Assembly: GCA_016841765.1 (NCBI GenBank) | Contig: JAENYN010000028.1 | Coordinates: 1 to 60,103 of the forward strand | Length of the DNA stretch: 60,103 bases | Reading direction: 5' to 3' | Source: Guptibacillus hwajinpoensis | Lineage (GTDB): Bacteria; Bacillota; Bacilli; Bacillales; Bacillaceae_O | Shown: positions 1-8,221 of the stretch, piece by piece | How the letters are laid out: every line of letters begins with the position of its first letter | How positions within the stretch are numbered: position 1 is the first letter of the stretch | The notes under the pieces: model-generated | Told to the model about the DNA's origin: nothing | What the model saw: the letters and a program-made list of their open reading frames with translations, nothing else | The model's database searches: none | Made by a program: the position numbers and the translations under genes

Positions 1-134
1 GTGAATTAGCGAGCATTCGTGAGAAAAGTGTATTTAACTGAGGGAGTTGAATAAGATAAAATGTTTATATCGTTAATACAGGTCACCTAACGTTTAACGG
101 ATTATCGAAAGTAACCTTCACCAAATCCTCACAA

Positions 135-171
135 TAAAAAAACGGCAGATCCCAATTTATCCGGGATGCCG
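135..171 (-). terminator. Intrinsic terminator after spmB
   Basis: Read on the minus strand, a GC-rich stem (CGGCATCCC pairing with GGGATCTGCCG, with a small bulge) is followed by a run of seven T. It lies about 14 bases past the spmB stop and probably ends the dacB-spmA-spmB transcript. Bases 1-134 beyond it hold no gene I can support. Confidence 0.8.
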
Positions 172-184
172 CCGCGTGGAAGGT

Positions 185-715
185 TTATCCGAAAACGATC
201 AATACAATGGTTATTGCCGCTAAAAGCCCGATCAAATCAGCAATCAGGCCTACCTTAAGGGAGTCCCCTATTCTTTTTATGCCGACCGCTCCAAAATAAA
301 CAGTCAGGATGTAAAGGGTCGTATCAGTACTCCCCTGCATTGTCGAAGCCATTCTTCCGATAAGCGAGTCAGGTCCGTAAGTGGCGATCAGGTCACTTGT
401 CAACCCAAGGGCAGCCGTACCTGATATCGGCCGCAGCATCGCCAAGGGCACGATTTCAGCCGGGACTCCTGCCGCCTGAAGCAGGGGCTGAACAAGATTG
501 ATCAGAAAATCAAGCGCTCCCGAAGCACGGAGAATGGAAATGGCTACAAGCATGCCGACCAGGAAAGGAATGATTGAAAACGCAATAGACAAGCCTTCTT
601 TTCCGCCTTCTGCAAATACTTCGTACACAGGCACCCGCTTCCATGTCCCATAAAGTAAAATGAATCCGATAATGGCAGGTATCAGCCATAGGGAAAGGCT
701 TGAAATGGCAGTCAA
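185..715 (-). CDS. spmB: Spore maturation protein B
   Basis: Membrane protein of about 176 residues with nucleoside-recognition (Gate) domain character. With SpmA it is needed for proper dehydration of the spore core in B. subtilis. The sequence shows several hydrophobic segments and a conserved patch around PISGTAALGLTSDL. I chose the TTG at 715 because its last bases overlap the spmA TGA stop (ATTGA) and GAGGGGGGAAT lies just upstream, which gives the family length. A longer upstream extension would only add non-conserved residues. Third gene of the dacB-spmA-spmB operon. The family call is firm; the biochemical role is not known. Confidence 0.93.
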   Translation of the reverse strand: MTAISSLSLWLIPAIIGFILLYGTWKRVPVYEVFAEGGKEGLSIAFSIIPFLVGMLVAISILRASGALDFLINLVQPLLQAAGVPAEIVPLAMLRPISGTAALGLTSDLIATYGPDSLIGRMASTMQGSTDTTLYILTVYFGAVGIKRIGDSLKVGLIADLIGLLAAITIVLIVFG

Positions 716-1311
716 TCCCGATTCCCCCCTCGTTTTACACGCCTGTGATAAAAATAGCGATCCACAAGTATGGCTCCCATTGTCGAGCATGCCGTTGCTA
801 TGACGGTCGTCCCGACGATTTCAGCGGGGGCTGCCGAACCGTAATTCAGCCTGATGGCGATGACGGTTGTCGGCACAAGAGTAAGGCTTGACGTATTGAT
901 TGCAAGAAAGGTGATCATGGAACGTGTCGCTTCCTCTTTACCATCATTCAACTGTTTCATTTGCTCCATTGCCTTTATGCCGACAGGAGTCGCTGCATTA
1001 CCAAGCCCGAACATATTCGCAATCATGTTTGACAGAATATATCCCGCTGCGGGGTGGTCAGCCGGGATATCCGGAAAAAGCTTCATCACCACCGGCTTGA
1101 ACAGGGCGGCCAGCCTTGCGAGCAGCCCAGCTTCTTCAGCAATTTTCATCAGACCGAGCCAAAATACAAGGACGCTGATCAAACCGATGCAAATTGCAAC
1201 CGCTTCTTTCGCACCGGTGAAAACGGCCTTATTGACTTCTTCCAGGCTACCGGACACCATAGCGAACAAGATGCCGAATACCGTCATGCCGACCCATATG
1301 ATGTTAACCAT
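712..1311 (-). CDS. spmA: Spore maturation protein A
   Basis: Membrane protein of 199 residues, partner of SpmB in late spore core dehydration. It starts with a hydrophobic segment (MVNIIWVGMTVFGILF) and has the Gate-type region around NMFGLGNAATPVGIKAMEQM, typical of the family. The start overlaps the 3' end of dacB by 8 bases and the stop overlaps the spmB start, so the three genes are translationally coupled. Expression in the mother cell is expected by analogy with B. subtilis. The transported substrate, if any, is unknown. Confidence 0.95.
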   Translation of the reverse strand: MVNIIWVGMTVFGILFAMVSGSLEEVNKAVFTGAKEAVAICIGLISVLVFWLGLMKIAEEAGLLARLAALFKPVVMKLFPDIPADHPAAGYILSNMIANMFGLGNAATPVGIKAMEQMKQLNDGKEEATRSMITFLAINTSSLTLVPTTVIAIRLNYGSAAPAEIVGTTVIATACSTMGAILVDRYFYHRRVKRGGNRD

Positions 1312-2455
1312 AGTGAATGGCTCCGTTCATGGAAAAAAGGGATTTGGTGAACGCTTCCCACCAGGTCGGCTTCACTTTCTCTGCCGTATAGTATACCGGT
1401 ATGGATAAGATTTTTTCTTTTTCGATATAAACAGTCAGCTTCCCGGCTTTGATTTCCGTTTCTGATTTTTCCCAGCTTTTATCATAATCTGAACGGAGGC
1501 TGACCGAGACACTCAGTTTTTCCTTCTCTTCTTCTGTCAGGGGATATGTAAGATCCCTTTTAACCAGGACATGCCCCTTATAAAACGGGTTTTCAACACC
1601 ATCGAGCCCTCCGCTTTCGGCGATCCTGTAAAGCTTATATTCCTTAAATCCCCAGTTGAAAAGATTTATATGGTCCTGCCAGTCGTCCGGGGCGTTAATT
1701 GTTACACAAATTAAGTCGCTGCCTTTTTTAGTTGCGGTGGACACGAGTGTCCGTCCCGCCCGTTTCGTATATCCTGTTTTCCCTCCAGTGGAATACTCGT
1801 ACATCCCGGTCACAAGTTTATTTTTGTTTTTCCACTTTCTGTCCCATTCTTCGTTCGGATTTGGTGCAGTATGCCTGATCGTGCCGGAAATTTTCCGGTA
1901 TCGTTTATTTTTCATGGCATATTTCGTAAGAAGCGCCATATCATATGCCGTCGAATAATGATCTTCATGGTCGTCAAGACCGTGCGGGTTTGAAAAAACG
2001 GTGTTTGTCATTCCGATTTGTGCCGCTTTTTCGTTCATCAGGTGTGTAAAGCCCTCGACACTGCCGCCCACCATTTCAGCAATCGCGACTGCTGCGTCAT
2101 TTCCGGATCTGAGCATGAGCCCGTATACAAGGTCTTCGAGTTTTATTTTCTCCCCTTCCTGCAAGTAAATGGAAGACCCTTCCGTATATACAGCCCTTTT
2201 TGACACTTTTGTTTTTTCATCAAGTTTTCCTGATTCGATTGCAAGGATTGCTGTCATGATTTTCGTGATGCTTGCAATCCTCATTTTTTCATGGGCATTT
2301 TTTGCAAACATCACCCGGCCGCTGGATTGTTCCATCAGCACAGTTGCCTCCGCAGACACTGAAGGTGCAGCCGCAGTCCTGGCCGGTCCCATCATAACAC
2401 CAAGCCCCAAAACGGCCGCCAGCAGAACAGGTATTCCTTTTCTCAAAATATGCAT
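1304..2455 (-). CDS. dacB: Sporulation D-alanyl-D-alanine carboxypeptidase DacB (PBP5*)
   Basis: Low-molecular-weight penicillin-binding protein of 383 residues that trims the terminal D-alanine from peptidoglycan stem peptides and so limits cross-linking of the spore cortex. An N-terminal signal peptide ends near residue 30. The S11 peptidase motifs are visible: SITK at 62-65 (nucleophile Ser62), SGN at 117-119 and KTG at 226-228. A C-terminal beta domain follows. First gene of the dacB-spmA-spmB operon, which separates it from the vegetative homologue. A sigma-E-like promoter lies upstream. DacF at 17.5 kb is a paralogue. Confidence 0.95.
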   Translation of the reverse strand: MHILRKGIPVLLAAVLGLGVMMGPARTAAAPSVSAEATVLMEQSSGRVMFAKNAHEKMRIASITKIMTAILAIESGKLDEKTKVSKRAVYTEGSSIYLQEGEKIKLEDLVYGLMLRSGNDAAVAIAEMVGGSVEGFTHLMNEKAAQIGMTNTVFSNPHGLDDHEDHYSTAYDMALLTKYAMKNKRYRKISGTIRHTAPNPNEEWDRKWKNKNKLVTGMYEYSTGGKTGYTKRAGRTLVSTATKKGSDLICVTINAPDDWQDHINLFNWGFKEYKLYRIAESGGLDGVENPFYKGHVLVKRDLTYPLTEEEKEKLSVSVSLRSDYDKSWEKSETEIKAGKLTVYIEKEKILSIPVYYTAEKVKPTWWEAFTKSLFSMNGAIHYG

Positions 2456-2490
2456 TCAACCCCCGCCTTAATCCTTGGACTATTGATACA

Positions 2491-2518
2491 AGTTTATGCA
2501 GGGACAGGCGTTATATGA
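2491..2518 (-). promoter_or_regulatory. Putative sigma-E promoter of dacB
   Basis: On the minus strand TCATATAA is followed after 12 bases by CATAAACT, close to the sigma-E pattern (ATATT-like -35, CATACAAT-like -10). The -10 ends about 35 bases upstream of the dacB start. Known sigma-E control of dacB in B. subtilis supports this; the match is imperfect. Confidence 0.5.
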
Positions 2519-2525
2519 TTATAAA

Positions 2526-2646
2526 GAAAAGCGGAAGGCGACGTTTAGCGGCGTACGCATAAGCGGGGGTACCCGCAGGAAGGCGCCCTTTCCTTCCGGA
2601 GGGGATCACCGCTTATGACGATAGCCGCTGGCGCCTGCAGCTGGAC
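2526..2646. repeat. Family B GC-rich hairpin repeat, copy 1
   Basis: Intergenic element starting AAAAGCGGAAGGCG and ending GGCGCCTGCAGCTGGAC. Internally CATAAGCGG (about 2558-2566) pairs with CCGCTTATG, and flanking AGCGGC pairs with GCCGCT, so most of it folds into one long hairpin. Similar copies lie at 2651, 24257 and 31824, with fragments at 28980 and 34771. It contains no credible gene. Confidence 0.8.
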
Positions 2647-2650
2647 AAAT

Positions 2651-2730
2651 CAAAAGCGGAAGGCGACGTTTAGCGGCGTACGCATAAGCGTCGGAGAAGC
2701 TGCAGAAAGTGTTCTTTCCTTCCGGATTGG
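2651..2730. repeat. Family B repeat, truncated tandem copy
   Basis: The first 45 or so bases repeat the start of the copy at 2526 almost exactly (CAAAAGCGGAAGGCGACGTT onward). The sequence then diverges after CATAAGCG but ends with the same TTTCCTTCCGGA block. It looks like a second insertion or a partial duplication with an internal replacement. Confidence 0.75.
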
Positions 2731-2748
2731 ACGATTCTCTGAAGCTGC

Positions 2749-2794
2749 AAAAAAGCAAAAGCCCACTTCAGTGCGAAATGGACTTTTGCTTTTC
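2749..2794 (-). terminator. Intrinsic terminator after ypuI
   Basis: AAAAGCAAAAG at 2751-2761 pairs with CTTTTGCTTTT at 2783-2793, and the minus strand continues into a T run. It sits about 43 bases past the ypuI stop, so dacB is likely transcribed separately from the scp cluster. Confidence 0.7.
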
Positions 2795-2836
2795 ATTATT
2801 TGCTATTTTGCCGCTCTTAGCGGGCTCTGCCTGTGA

Positions 2837-3346
2837 TTAGAGGGAGTTTTCCTGGCGCTTTGCCTGCAGCATTTTCGTTTTATAATCCGTTTCGTAATAT
2901 TCAAGTTCTTCGCGCATCTCCTGGAATTCCCCTTCCAAGTCTGCCATCAGCTTTTTCAGTGAGGCAGGGGCATGTTCCGAAAAAGATATGGAGTTTTTGC
3001 CCGTATATGCGGCCCGGCTGTTTTCAGACCAGAGATCGGAGCGCGGGGAGAAAAACTCCTCGATTACCGTATGATAAATCCAATAAAGGGTCTTTTCGGC
3101 TGCTGCTTTCCGGAATGATTCGTCCTTTAATACGACAGAACACGCATCAAGCCCTTCCTCTACGAACACGTGCAGCCTTCTGATGCTGCTCAATAGCCCC
3201 CGATAATAATCCGGGTCGCCGGCAGGGTCTTCTTCAACCAGCTGGCGGAGAGTTATGTCATTTAAATAGTTTTCCATTTTTGTTGAAACACGTTCCAGAA
3301 ATAATCTGGCCTGCTCACTCTGTGACTGCACCATACTGTTTCCCAT
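2837..3346 (-). CDS. ypuI: YpuI-family protein (DUF3907)
   Basis: Predicted soluble, mostly helical protein of 169 residues with no signal peptide or membrane segment. I recognise it as YpuI from sequence character (DYYRGLLSSIRRLHVFVEEGLD region) and position between the scp genes and dacB, the same place as in B. subtilis. The ATG at 3346 is preceded by GGAGGAAATGAA. The C-terminal third is charged and coiled-coil-like. Its function is unknown; expression with the segregation genes is possible but untested. Confidence 0.85.
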   Translation of the reverse strand: MGNSMVQSQSEQARLFLERVSTKMENYLNDITLRQLVEEDPAGDPDYYRGLLSSIRRLHVFVEEGLDACSVVLKDESFRKAAAEKTLYWIYHTVIEEFFSPRSDLWSENSRAAYTGKNSISFSEHAPASLKKLMADLEGEFQEMREELEYYETDYKTKMLQAKRQENSL

Positions 3347-3393
3347 TTCATTTCCTCCATTCTCTTTTGGCTCTGACTGCTGATGTCTGCTGG

Positions 3394-3810
3394 TTACGGC
3401 TGTTTCAGAGCGGCCATTGGAGATTGCAGATCGTATTCCCCTTTTGCAGCCAGCGTCTTGAAAAGTTCTTCGACAAGTTTGAAATCAATGTTCTTGAACA
3501 GTTTCGCATATTCTTTCTCATCATTTATGTAAATCCTTTTTTTATGCCTGTTCGCCGGATCGGAAATCAAAGCGGCAAGTCCGGCAACGTCTTTCAAAAA
3601 CACTTCCCTGTCTCCCGCCTTGAAAAGCGGATTCGTTCCATAAGGCGTGAAATCGGCGAAATGTTCATCAAAAAACCGGACATATAAGAGATGGAACGTT
3701 TTTTCTTCTTCCTCATCCATAAATGTCACTTCAGATCTGTTAAACATATCTTCAGAAGTATTCGGCTTAGCTTTTTCCAGTTCATATCCCTGGCATTCTC
3801 TAATAATCAC
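3394..3810 (-). CDS. Hypothetical protein inserted between ypuI and scpB
   Basis: I do not recognise this protein of about 138 residues. It is acidic and cytoplasmic-looking, without cysteine clusters or membrane segments. Its centre reads DEEEEKTFHLLYVRFF and the C-terminal half is amphipathic (YAKLFKNIDFKLVEELFKTL). I chose the GTG at 3810 because GGGGGGAAG lies about 5 bases upstream; an earlier GTG at 3828 falls on or before that site. Base composition matches the neighbours and it shares their strand, so it is probably real. B. subtilis has no gene here as far as I recall. Confidence 0.7.
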   Translation of the reverse strand: MIIRECQGYELEKAKPNTSEDMFNRSEVTFMDEEEEKTFHLLYVRFFDEHFADFTPYGTNPLFKAGDREVFLKDVAGLAALISDPANRHKKRIYINDEKEYAKLFKNIDFKLVEELFKTLAAKGEYDLQSPMAALKQP

Positions 3811-3876
3811 CGTTCTTCCCCCCCACACGTTAAAAGTTGCAGCCTCCCGAATAAGGAGCCTTATTCTTTAATTTGG

Positions 3877-4479
3877 CTATTCAGCCTGTTCTTCCTCTTT
3901 TTCACCGACAGTTTCTTTAAATTTTTCGAAGAAAAGATCTGCTTCCTTCTCAATTTCCTGATCATCGACCCCCTCAGGAAGCGGCGGAAGTTCTTCAATC
4001 GATTTCAAGCCGAAATACTCGAGGAACTCCCTTGTCGTCGCATACAGGATAGCCCGGCCGGTGCCTTCTGCCCTGCCTGCCTGTTTAATCAAGGTCTTAG
4101 ACATCAGTGTCTGGAGCGGCCTTTCTGTCTTCACGCCGCGGATATCTTCAATTTCAGCCCGGGTGACCGGCTGCCTGTAGGCAACAATAGCCAGTGTTTC
4201 CATCGCTGCCTGTGAAAGGCCTGCGGACGAGGGCGACTGAACAAGGCGGCGATAGTAGTCCGCATGTTCAGGTTTGGTTGTGAACTGATATACACCTGCA
4301 ACTTCCGTTATCATTAGGCCGCGTCCCTCTTCATATTCCTTCTTCAGGCCTTCCGTCAGTTCAGCTGCTTCATTTTCCGTTATTTCAAGGACTTCTGCTA
4401 TTTCTTTCAGCTGTATGCCTTCATTGCCGGAAACATATAAAAGCCCCTCAATAATTGCTTTTTGTTCCTGGTCATCCAT
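3877..4479 (-). CDS. scpB: Segregation and condensation protein B
   Basis: ScpB, 200 residues, a dimeric kite-type subunit of the SMC-ScpAB condensin that compacts and segregates the chromosome. Tandem winged-helix domains fit the pattern seen here, with the hallmark stretch SQAAMETLAIVAYRQPVTRAEIE near residue 95. The tail is acidic. The start overlaps the scpA stop by 8 bases, so translation is coupled, matching the known stoichiometric complex. Identification is secure. Confidence 0.97.
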   Translation of the reverse strand: MDDQEQKAIIEGLLYVSGNEGIQLKEIAEVLEITENEAAELTEGLKKEYEEGRGLMITEVAGVYQFTTKPEHADYYRRLVQSPSSAGLSQAAMETLAIVAYRQPVTRAEIEDIRGVKTERPLQTLMSKTLIKQAGRAEGTGRAILYATTREFLEYFGLKSIEELPPLPEGVDDQEIEKEADLFFEKFKETVGEKEEEQAE

Positions 4480-5233
4480 TTATACTCTTCCCTTCATCTC
4501 TGCTGCCGTATACCCAGATTTCAGAAAAGTTCCGATCCTGTTCGCAGTGGATTTTTTTCATTTTCAAAAGTTCCAGTACAGCTAGGAATGTCACTACGAT
4601 TTGTTCACGGTCATCTTTCGGGAACAGATCGGTGAACGGCTTTCTGCCTTTCCAATTTTGCAGGTCGGCGACAATCTCATCCATTCTGGCCTCGATCGGA
4701 ATTTCCTGCCGATTGATTTTCGTCTGCACAGGCTTTTTTGCCTGCTTGCGCTTCAGCATTTTTTGCAGCGCTCCGATCATATCATAGAGGTTGACATCAA
4801 GTGAGGCAGGAGTGGATTCTTCTTGTGCAAACTCCTGGAAATCGGCATGGTCCTTCGTATAAACCAAACTTCTTTCTGCTTCCCTTTGTTTAAGCACACC
4901 CGCCGCTTCTTTGAACTTTCTGTATTCAACCAGCCTGTTAATTAACTCATCCCTCGGATCTCCTTCTTCTTCATACAGTTCTGCATCCAATTGTGCCGGC
5001 TCCTGTTTCGGAAGCAGCATACGGCTTTTTATGGCAAGGAGTGTTGCAGCCATCACCAGATACTCACTGGCAATGTCAAGTTCCAGCTCTTGCATAGCAT
5101 GGATAAATCCCATATATTGATCAGTTATTTCAGCAACCGGTATATCATAAATGTCGATTTCAAACCGGTTGATCAAATGCAGCAGCAGATCCAGCGGACC
5201 TTCAAACGCATCAATTTTGACACTGTATTTCAC
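4472..5233 (-). CDS. scpA: Segregation and condensation protein A
   Basis: ScpA, the kleisin subunit that bridges SMC heads and binds ScpB. The N-terminal kleisin signature KIDAFEGPLDLLLHLI and the SEYLVMAATLLAIKSRMLLP helix are clear. A C-terminal winged helix follows (VVTFLAVLELLKMKKIHCEQ). I chose the GTG at 5233, which gives 253 residues: GGTGGG lies 6 bases upstream and the start then aligns with the B. subtilis protein. An ATG six bases earlier abuts that ribosome site and is less likely. Confidence 0.96.
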   Translation of the reverse strand: MKYSVKIDAFEGPLDLLLHLINRFEIDIYDIPVAEITDQYMGFIHAMQELELDIASEYLVMAATLLAIKSRMLLPKQEPAQLDAELYEEEGDPRDELINRLVEYRKFKEAAGVLKQREAERSLVYTKDHADFQEFAQEESTPASLDVNLYDMIGALQKMLKRKQAKKPVQTKINRQEIPIEARMDEIVADLQNWKGRKPFTDLFPKDDREQIVVTFLAVLELLKMKKIHCEQDRNFSEIWVYGSRDEGKSING

Positions 5234-5673
5234 ATTCATCCCACCAAAATAATCAAAAATATTCAACAGTCGAAGAGGAAGTTCATTCACTCATTTACTT
5301 TACCAGAGAAACGCGAACCGGGCTATCCTGTATTTGAAAACAGATCCTCGCCATCTCTACAAACATCGGAAAACAAATAGAACAGACCGGCAGCCTGTTC
5401 AAGGATAGGGCGTTTATGGATGAGAAAGCCAGCCTTTAATAGTGATCCATTCCCGATAGGCCAAAATATTGAAGCACATCCCGCCTAAATAACTCAAATC
5501 ACTATTTAACAATGGCTGTTAAAAATTATTTTTCCTTATGAACTTATAGGTTCAAGTCCGAAAATCATGAATAACGAGAAAAACAAACAGACCAAAACAT
5601 ATGTGATTTGGCCGGTGATTCGCGGCTGTATGGTTTGTTTCCCCACCGATCATAACTGCTTGCTTTCATTGCT
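5234..5673. other. Intergenic region, no supported gene
   Basis: About 440 bases between scpA and the nucleotidyltransferase gene. In B. subtilis rib or ypuF genes would be close by, but here only short frames without ribosome sites are present. A T-loop-like GGTTCAAGTCC at about 5551 is not part of a foldable tRNA. Confidence 0.6.
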
Positions 5674-6375
5674 TCAGCTTTTATATCCTTCAAAAAGCTT
5701 CCCGTCCCAGGGCTCCAGAATCTTCTCCGTAAATGACGATAGCTTTTCTTTATTACCGGTTTGATAAAAGTGTTGAAATGCCGCGGTGAACTCTTCTGCA
5801 AGCTCAGTATCGTAATTTCGGAGAGAACGGATCATCCATTTTCCGAATCCTGTCCACTGGCGGTTGGTCCGCAATATGAATTCGTGAAGGATGTTTGCAA
5901 GTTGTCCGGCTGTAAATATATTTTCAGCTCCGTCTTCGGAGCCTTCGAGATCATCAAGAAGTTCGGTAATCAAATAACGGGCATTATCCATTTGGCTCTG
6001 TGTCCAGGCAGGGGGGCCTTCGGCCAGCCTGCTCTTCGCTTCTTCCTTTATCCTTTTAGCTGAGCCGTCCGTATCTTTCAAAATGACGCCATCCGCACAC
6101 ATCCTCGGCAAATATGGGATGCCGAGCATACAATCACTTTCGAAAAATATCTGGAATGAATTCTTGCCGTATAAAAACACTTCAATGGGCCATTCATACT
6201 TAAAAAAGCACTGGCGTCGATGCCCGGGCTCTTCCTCACCGATAATCACAATATCAAGATCGGATGTAAAAGTCTGATCTCCCCTGACAGTACTTCCTGC
6301 CAGAAAGGCGGCTGCACATTCCGGAAAATACCGATTGATGAATAGCAAGGCAGCTGCTTCCGGTGAAAATCTCAT
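5674..6375 (-). CDS. Nucleotidyltransferase-domain protein
   Basis: Protein of 233 residues with an N-terminal polymerase-beta-type nucleotidyltransferase fold. The motif AGSTVRGDQTFTSDLDIVII (about residues 26-45) shows the GS...(S)DLD pattern with the two metal-binding aspartates. The remainder is helical and may be a substrate-binding domain. The ATG at 6375 follows AAAGGAGGCGCC. It is divergent from ypuF and probably a single-gene unit. Substrate unknown; an aminoglycoside-modifying or related role is possible but I see no specific evidence. Confidence 0.8.
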   Translation of the reverse strand: MRFSPEAAALLFINRYFPECAAAFLAGSTVRGDQTFTSDLDIVIIGEEEPGHRRQCFFKYEWPIEVFLYGKNSFQIFFESDCMLGIPYLPRMCADGVILKDTDGSAKRIKEEAKSRLAEGPPAWTQSQMDNARYLITELLDDLEGSEDGAENIFTAGQLANILHEFILRTNRQWTGFGKWMIRSLRNYDTELAEEFTAAFQHFYQTGNKEKLSSFTEKILEPWDGKLFEGYKS

Positions 6376-6522
6376 ATGGCTGGCGCCTCCTTTACATTCT
6401 GTTCATCCTATCCTATGCACACACAGCGGCCATCATTTCAAAAACAGTCAAAACAATTCTTTCTGATGACGGGAATATGATAAACTGATACAAATAAATG
6501 GACAGATAAAGGCGGGATCTAT

Positions 6523-7059
6523 GTGAAGCAATATCCGGAACCTTACCTCAAATTTCTGCTGGAGTTCCATGGCACCCGGGATTATTTTGAATGCCATGAG
6601 ATCTTGGAGGAAGAATGGAAAAAAGAATCTCGGCCCGCATGGCAAAACGTATGGGAGGGACTGATAAAAGTCGCCGTCAGCCTTTATCATCAAAGGCGCG
6701 GGAATTACGGCGGCTCCGGGCGGCTGATGAAAAAAGCAATCCAGCTGCTCAAGGAGAGACCAGGTGAGCTCCGGCAGCTTGCAATCGATTATGAAGAGCT
6801 TTACAAAATGTTGGCTGAACGGCTCGGCCAAATCGGCCAAAACGTCCCTTATGAAAGTATGCAGCTCCCGCTGACAGATGAACATCTCATCGAGCACTGC
6901 AAACACCTGTGCGGACAGCAGGGCTATACATGGTGCGGTCAGAGTGACCTTGCAGACAAGATGCTCATCCACCGTCACGCACTGCGGGACCGTCGAGACG
7001 TCATATCCGAACGGAAACGCCAGCTTGAACTGAAAAAAGGCCGGCGGCAAAGCGACTGA
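6523..7059 (+). CDS. ypuF: DUF309 protein YpuF
   Basis: Helical protein of 178 residues. The family pattern FHGTRDYFECHEILEEEWK (about residues 15-33), with the conserved HE pair, identifies DUF309. The GTG start at 6523 is preceded by AGGCGGG. In B. subtilis ypuF also sits beside the scpA cluster, which supports orthology. The terminator at 7186 ends the transcript. No reaction is known for the family; the conserved His and Glu residues suggest a buried functional site. Confidence 0.85.
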   Translation: MKQYPEPYLKFLLEFHGTRDYFECHEILEEEWKKESRPAWQNVWEGLIKVAVSLYHQRRGNYGGSGRLMKKAIQLLKERPGELRQLAIDYEELYKMLAERLGQIGQNVPYESMQLPLTDEHLIEHCKHLCGQQGYTWCGQSDLADKMLIHRHALRDRRDVISERKRQLELKKGRRQSD

Positions 7060-7185
7060 ACAAACATTTGTCCTCATTTCACCTTAGCTAAATATGCAGC
7101 AATCAGCTATTATTGAAAACCCCGCTTTAGGTGCAAAAATCGGCCGGAACGGACAAAACAAACAAAAAAACGATACCGCCATTAT

Positions 7186-7210
7186 AAAAAACCCGCAATG
7201 CGGGTTTTTT
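7186..7210. terminator. Bidirectional terminator between ypuF and ribT
   Basis: AAAAAACCCGCAATGCGGGTTTTTT: a short GC stem flanked by A and T runs, so it can stop transcription from both converging genes. Confidence 0.85.
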
Positions 7211-7334
7211 GCAAGCTAAGGAGGAATGCCGCTTTTGAAAGGGATTCTCCGACTTTTCTCATTTTTTGGTTCTTCAGGCAGACTAACTGCTCTTGTCAGG
7301 ATGCTGACTGAACTTCGTTATGTTGACAGCAGTG

Positions 7335-7712
<378 letters not shown>

Positions 7713-7727
7713 TCATTATAACCGTAA

Positions 7728-7826
7728 TTATGAAAAAAGACGGCCGGCAAGTGCCAGAAGCATGATGACTGCCACGATGACCGTCACTGTCAGCAGCACC
7801 TTTTCCTGTTTTTTACCGGGATCCAT
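7728..7826 (-). CDS. Small single-pass membrane protein (32 aa)
   Basis: Encodes a short basic and acidic head (MDPGKKQEKV), a hydrophobic segment (LLTVTVIVAVIMLLALAG) and a short tail. GGAG lies 8 bases before the ATG, which supports translation. It ends about 25 bases upstream of ribT on the same strand, so the two may be cotranscribed. I do not recognise the family. Confidence 0.55.
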   Translation of the reverse strand: MDPGKKQEKVLLTVTVIVAVIMLLALAGRLFS

Positions 7827-8003
7827 AAATACCACTCCATCTTTTCCATGATTGATGTATTTTAACATATTATAAAAGCACAACTGAAAAAAATGCAACG
7901 ATTCTCAAATGTTTTTAGGAATGCATCTTTCGTATCACAAAGTTACTGGAGCGTTTTTCCGCAATCAAGCCTTTTTACCCTATTTGGATAACAATGAAAC
8001 CGC

Positions 8004-8108
8004 TTATGACAGATTAAGATTCGGTGCGATGAATTTCCAGTACACAACTCCCCACACGAGTGCGAAAAGGAGCAGCAAGATAAGCAGCGTCATATTTCTC
8101 GATTTCAT
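8004..8108 (-). CDS. Small single-pass membrane protein (34 aa)
   Basis: Starts MKSRN, then a hydrophobic helix (MTLLILLLLFALVWGVVYW) and a short tail. GGGAGGGG lies 5 bases before the ATG, a very strong ribosome site. It is divergent from ypuA and upstream of the other small membrane gene on the same strand. The function is unknown. Confidence 0.6.
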   Translation of the reverse strand: MKSRNMTLLILLLLFALVWGVVYWKFIAPNLNLS

Positions 8109-8221
8109 CTGTTCCCCTCCCAAATTGACAGCTTTCCCCGAATAACTCTTTCAGGACTCTATGTGCTATAATAATATCTCTATCACATAAGAGCAAATAA
8201 CAGGTAAAAGGAGCGAGTATT

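Noticed and set aside
5530-5600. tRNA-like T-loop (GGTTCAAGTCC at about 5551)
   Set aside because: The flanking bases do not form a T stem beyond a few pairs, and no acceptor, D or anticodon arms can be drawn.
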